From Bacteroidales bacterium (lineage in GTDB: Bacteria; Bacteroidota; Bacteroidia; Bacteroidales; UBA932), in assembly GCA_012522855.1 (NCBI GenBank), contig JAAYJQ010000023.1, positions 42,144-106,143 on the forward strand: a stretch of DNA of 64,000 nucleotides, read 5' to 3'. The notes under the pieces are model-generated. The model saw only the letters and a list, made by a program, of their open reading frames with translations, was not told the origin of the DNA and searched no databases. Below are positions 61,423 to 64,000 of this stretch, piece after piece. The stretch's first letter is position 1; the number at the start of each line of letters is the position of its first letter. The position numbers and the translations under genes are program-made.

Positions 61423-63336
61423 TTAGCGACCAAAATAGACGAGCAGGACGGAAATGTCGGCAGGAGAGACTCCCGAAATCCGGGACGCTTGGGCGATCGT
61501 CCTAGGATTATACTTCTTAAATTTTTGACGACACTCGATGGTGAGGCCAAAGACTTTGTCATAATCGAAATTTTCGGGAATTATCAACTCTTCAAGGCGA
61601 GAGAGTTTATCGGCTATTAACTTTTCTCGTTCAATATAGCCCCTGTATTTGATGTCAATTTCAACGGCATCCAGGATTTCCTTCCTGGAAGGCGCAGCAA
61701 AGGGATTCTCCTCAGAGGGTAATTCAATCTCATATTTCTCAAATGTTCTACGTGGAACATAATGCAACAACTCGTGGAGAGAAACGTCCGGCCGAGAAAC
61801 CAAATCTGCAACACGCTTGGATTCCGTCAATAAAGCGGAACCTTTGGAAGCAAGGTACGGGTTCACGGTCTCCGCTCTCATATTCTTCTCCGAACAAAGC
61901 CGGGACAAGCGATCCGCCGTCTCGTACTTTCGCATCAACAAGGCATATCGTTCTTCAGACGCCAGACCAATGGAATATGAGAGTTCCGTGAGCCGGCGAT
62001 CCGCATTGTCCTGTCGAAGCAAAATCCGATATTCCGCCCGCGAAGTAAACATCCGATACGGCTCATCGACGCCTTTCGTGATCAGATCGTCGATTAACAC
62101 TCCGATATAGGAGCTATCCCTGCGGAGGACGAATGGCTCTTTGCCTGCAATACGCAGGGCCGCATTGATGCCGGCAATGATTCCCTGCGCCGCGGCCTCT
62201 TCGTAGCCGGTAGTGCCGTTGATTTGGCCGGCAAAGTATAAGTTGTCGATATCTTTCAGTTCCAGCGTAACCTTCAGCTGTGTCGGATCGAAATAATCAT
62301 ATTCCACTGCATGGCCTGGTTTAAAGACCTTCGCTTGTTCGAGACCCTTGACCTTGTGCATCGCGTCCAACTGAATCCGGAGCGGCAGAGAAGAGGAAAA
62401 GCCCTGGAGATAATATTCATTCGTGTTTCTTCCTTCGGGCTCGAGGAACAACTGGTGTGAATCTTTGTCCGGGAATACCCGGAGCTTGTCCTCGATACTG
62501 GGACAGTAGCGCGGCCCGCGGCCGGAAATCATCCCCGTGAAAAGCGGAGATTCCTGAAAACCGGAACGAAGGGTCTCATGAACCGCCTCATTGGTGCTGA
62601 GGATGAAACAAGGCATCTGCGGATCCGCCCCCTGGATCGAAGAAGGAATATTCAAAAAGGAAAAACGTTCCGGGTCGGAATCACCGGCTTGAAGAAGAAG
62701 CACGGACGTGTCGACAGACGAAATGTCAACCCGGGGGGGCGTTCCGGTCTTCATCCGGCCGGCCCGAAGTCCGAGGCTGACGAGTTGTTCGGTCAGACCA
62801 CAGGAAGCCGGTTCGCCGAGCCGGCCGCCTTCCCAAAAATGCTGTCCGATAAAAAGTTTCCCGTTCAGAAAGGTTCCCGCGGTCAAAATAACCGCCCGAG
62901 ACTTGAATATTGCCCCTGTATTGGTCTTGACCCCGCGAATTTTCGAATCCTCAAAGAGAAGAGCGTTCGCAAAATCGGCGTAAATATCTAACCTACAGGT
63001 GTTTTCGAGAATATTTCTCCACTGCAGAGAAAAAGCGAGTTTGTCGCATTGTGCCCGGGGGCTCCACATGGCCGGCCCCTTGGAGCGGTTCAGCATTCGA
63101 AACTGAAGGGTCGAGGCATCGGTGACCAGCCCTATGTATCCGCCCAAAGCGTCAACTTCGCGTACAATCTGTCCTTTGGCGATTCCGCCAATCGCCGGGT
63201 TGCAGGACATCCGGGCGAAACTCAAAAGATCGGCATTGAGCAGCAGAACCGAGGATCCAAGGTTGACGGCCGCCATCGCAGCTTCGCAACCCGCATGTCC
63301 TCCTCCGACCACAATGATGTCATACCGGTCTTGCAT
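61423..63336 (-). CDS. mnmG: tRNA uridine-5-carboxymethylaminomethyl modification enzyme MnmG
   Basis: 637 residues. FAD protein that with MnmE modifies U34 of several tRNAs. [16 protein letters not shown] (residues 9-24, FAD loop), [23 protein letters not shown], and the NAD/FAD region [14 protein letters not shown] are standard; the C-terminal helical domain ends [18 protein letters not shown]. Starts 2 nt after the ybeY stop. Classic position near the origin in many bacteria. A second parS-like site lies inside the coding region. Confidence 0.96.
   Translation of the reverse strand: MQDRYDIIVVGGGHAGCEAAMAAVNLGSSVLLLNADLLSFARMSCNPAIGGIAKGQIVREVDALGGYIGLVTDASTLQFRMLNRSKGPAMWSPRAQCDKLAFSLQWRNILENTCRLDIYADFANALLFEDSKIRGVKTNTGAIFKSRAVILTAGTFLNGKLFIGQHFWEGGRLGEPASCGLTEQLVSLGLRAGRMKTGTPPRVDISSVDTSVLLLQAGDSDPERFSFLNIPSSIQGADPQMPCFILSTNEAVHETLRSGFQESPLFTGMISGRGPRYCPSIEDKLRVFPDKDSHQLFLEPEGRNTNEYYLQGFSSSLPLRIQLDAMHKVKGLEQAKVFKPGHAVEYDYFDPTQLKVTLELKDIDNLYFAGQINGTTGYEEAAAQGIIAGINAALRIAGKEPFVLRRDSSYIGVLIDDLITKGVDEPYRMFTSRAEYRILLRQDNADRRLTELSYSIGLASEERYALLMRKYETADRLSRLCSEKNMRAETVNPYLASKGSALLTESKRVADLVSRPDVSLHELLHYVPRRTFEKYEIELPSEENPFAAPSRKEILDAVEIDIKYRGYIEREKLIADKLSRLEELIIPENFDYDKVFGLTIECRQKFKKYNPRTIAQASRISGVSPADISVLLVYFGR
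61744..61759. promoter_or_regulatory. parS-like centromere site 2, inside mnmG
   Basis: TGTTCTACGTGGAACA, one base different from the perfect palindrome at 61407-61422, and 337 bp from it. It falls in the 3' part of the mnmG coding sequence. Confidence 0.65.
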
Positions 63337-63338
63337 GG

Positions 63339-63764
63339 TTATACCGACAACTGGGCGAGCAACTGAAGATACTCGTCTTCTTTTTTCCGCATGATCCGGC
63401 GCTCATCTTCAGTCCGGTCATCGAAACCGACCAAATGAAGAAGGCCGTGCACGATGACCCGATTGAGCTCCTCGGTGAAAACAGTTCCGTAGTAGGCTGC
63501 GTTGTCGCGGACTGTATCAATGCTGATGAACAGGTCTCCGGACAGCAGATCTCCCTTGCAGTAATCAAAAGTGATGATGTCCGTGAAGGTGTCGCGCTGC
63601 AGATATTTCTTGTTGATCTGAAGAAGATAAGCGTCTGAACAGAAGATGATTGCGATGTTTCCGATTGTCTTGTGTTCTGCCTCCGAGACCGTCTTCAGCC
63701 ATCGGTTCGCGAGGCGTTTTCCGGAATAGGTAAAGGAGATGTCTTCAGAGAAATAGCGGATCAT
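63339..63764 (-). CDS. ybeY: Endoribonuclease YbeY
   Basis: 141 residues. Metal-dependent RNase for 16S rRNA maturation and ribosome quality control. Zinc motif [12 protein letters not shown] near residue 108: the canonical third His is Asp, a variant common in Bacteroidota. FTDIITFDY and the C-terminal helix are as expected. First gene of a unit with mnmG. Confidence 0.92.
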   Translation of the reverse strand: MIRYFSEDISFTYSGKRLANRWLKTVSEAEHKTIGNIAIIFCSDAYLLQINKKYLQRDTFTDIITFDYCKGDLLSGDLFISIDTVRDNAAYYGTVFTEELNRVIVHGLLHLVGFDDRTEDERRIMRKKEDEYLQLLAQLSV

Positions 63765-63816
63765 AAAAAGTTTTCAACAAATTTTTCAACAAATTTACAA
63801 CTATTAATCCAAAAAA

Positions 63817-63847
63817 TTTGAAAAGAAAATTATTATTTCTAACTTTG
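63817..63847 (+). promoter_or_regulatory. Promoter of the tonB-like gene
   Basis: TTTG, 19 nt, TAACTTTG, a full consensus about 30 nt before the ATG at 63878. Confidence 0.75.
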
Positions 63848-63877
63848 GTTGCTTGTTAGAACATAAAATCACAGAAT

Positions 63878-64000
63878 ATGGAAATCAAGAAAACACCGAA
63901 AGCGGATCTTGAGAACAGGCGCCTGCTCTTCACGGAGATAGGCCTGGTAATCGCGCTGCTCGCAGTCTGGGGGGCGTTTTCATACGGAACCCAGGAGAAA
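63878..64000 (+). CDS. tonB: Energy transducer TonB, 5' end only
   Basis: 41 residues before the window ends. MEIKKTPKADLENRR followed by a transmembrane helix (LFTEIGLVIALLAVWGAF) is the characteristic N-terminus of Bacteroidota TonB proteins, which sit in the inner membrane and drive SusC-type channels. The periplasmic and C-terminal domains lie outside the window. Confidence 0.85.
   Translation, partial: MEIKKTPKADLENRRLLFTEIGLVIALLAVWGAFSYGTQEK

Noticed and set aside
1..64000. tRNA, rRNA and CRISPR arrays
   Set aside because: I looked for T-loop and anticodon-arm patterns, rRNA-like stretches and regularly spaced repeats and found none that hold up. A dedicated tRNA/CRISPR scan was not possible.

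Overview
The window comes from a Bacteroidota chromosome, most likely the order Bacteroidales. Three things point there: two SusC/SusD outer-membrane pairs, many promoters of the Bacteroidetes type (TTTG, 19-21 nt, TAnnTTTG), and protein family variants typical of the phylum (single-chain GlyRS, IorA without a ferredoxin domain, SufT/SufE/SufS). GC content looks fairly high for the order. Two parS-like palindromes beside and inside mnmG suggest that the right end lies in the origin half of the chromosome. I see no rRNA, tRNA, CRISPR array or intact insertion sequence.

Layout. 1-5.5 kb (minus): dnaE (3' end off the window), uvrC and a small lipoprotein. 5.6-10.9 kb (plus): a five-gene aryl-pyruvate operon (iorA, iorB, aminotransferase, paaK-type CoA ligase, tandem-ACT protein). 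11.0-14.9 kb (minus): a ribosomal protein block rplC-rplD-rplW-rplB-rpsS-rplV-rpsC with its own promoter in front of rplC and a terminator directly after rpsC, so it is cut off from rpsJ and from rplP onward. 15.7-21.3 kb (plus): dacA-mutS2, an intergenic hairpin repeat, yraN, manC and a lipoprotein. 21.3-22.4 kb: decayed DNA. 22.4-29.8 kb (minus): susD/susC, a phosphodiesterase and ahcY. 30-36 kb: fabG, a candidate small RNA, comF, a two-gene glycoside hydrolase unit and glyS.

36.1-48.4 kb is an island whose codon choice differs from the flanks by eye. It opens with a permease fragment and a GH3 glucosidase gene broken by deletions. Then come an FN3/repeat lipoprotein, a metallophosphoesterase lipoprotein, an ECF sigma factor, a FecR anti-sigma factor, an STN-type SusC, a SusD and a DUF1735-like lipoprotein, closed by a terminator. 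This looks like a self-regulated nutrient-uptake locus whose hydrolase has been lost.

49.1-55.7 kb holds the most intriguing cluster: PqqD-like peptide-binding protein, ATP-grasp ligase, fold-III PLP decarboxylase, a urea-transporter/M23-peptidase fusion, a TPR outer-membrane barrel and a periplasmic TPR protein, with overlaps or gaps of at most 19 nt. I read it as a possible envelope-linked peptide or amino-acid modification system; no function is proven from sequence. The rest holds folK, a PHP-domain lipoprotein, a RHH/PIN toxin-antitoxin pair with a clear palindromic operator, sufT-sufE-sufS, a second copy of the hairpin repeat in front of ruvA, mnmG, ybeY and the start of tonB.
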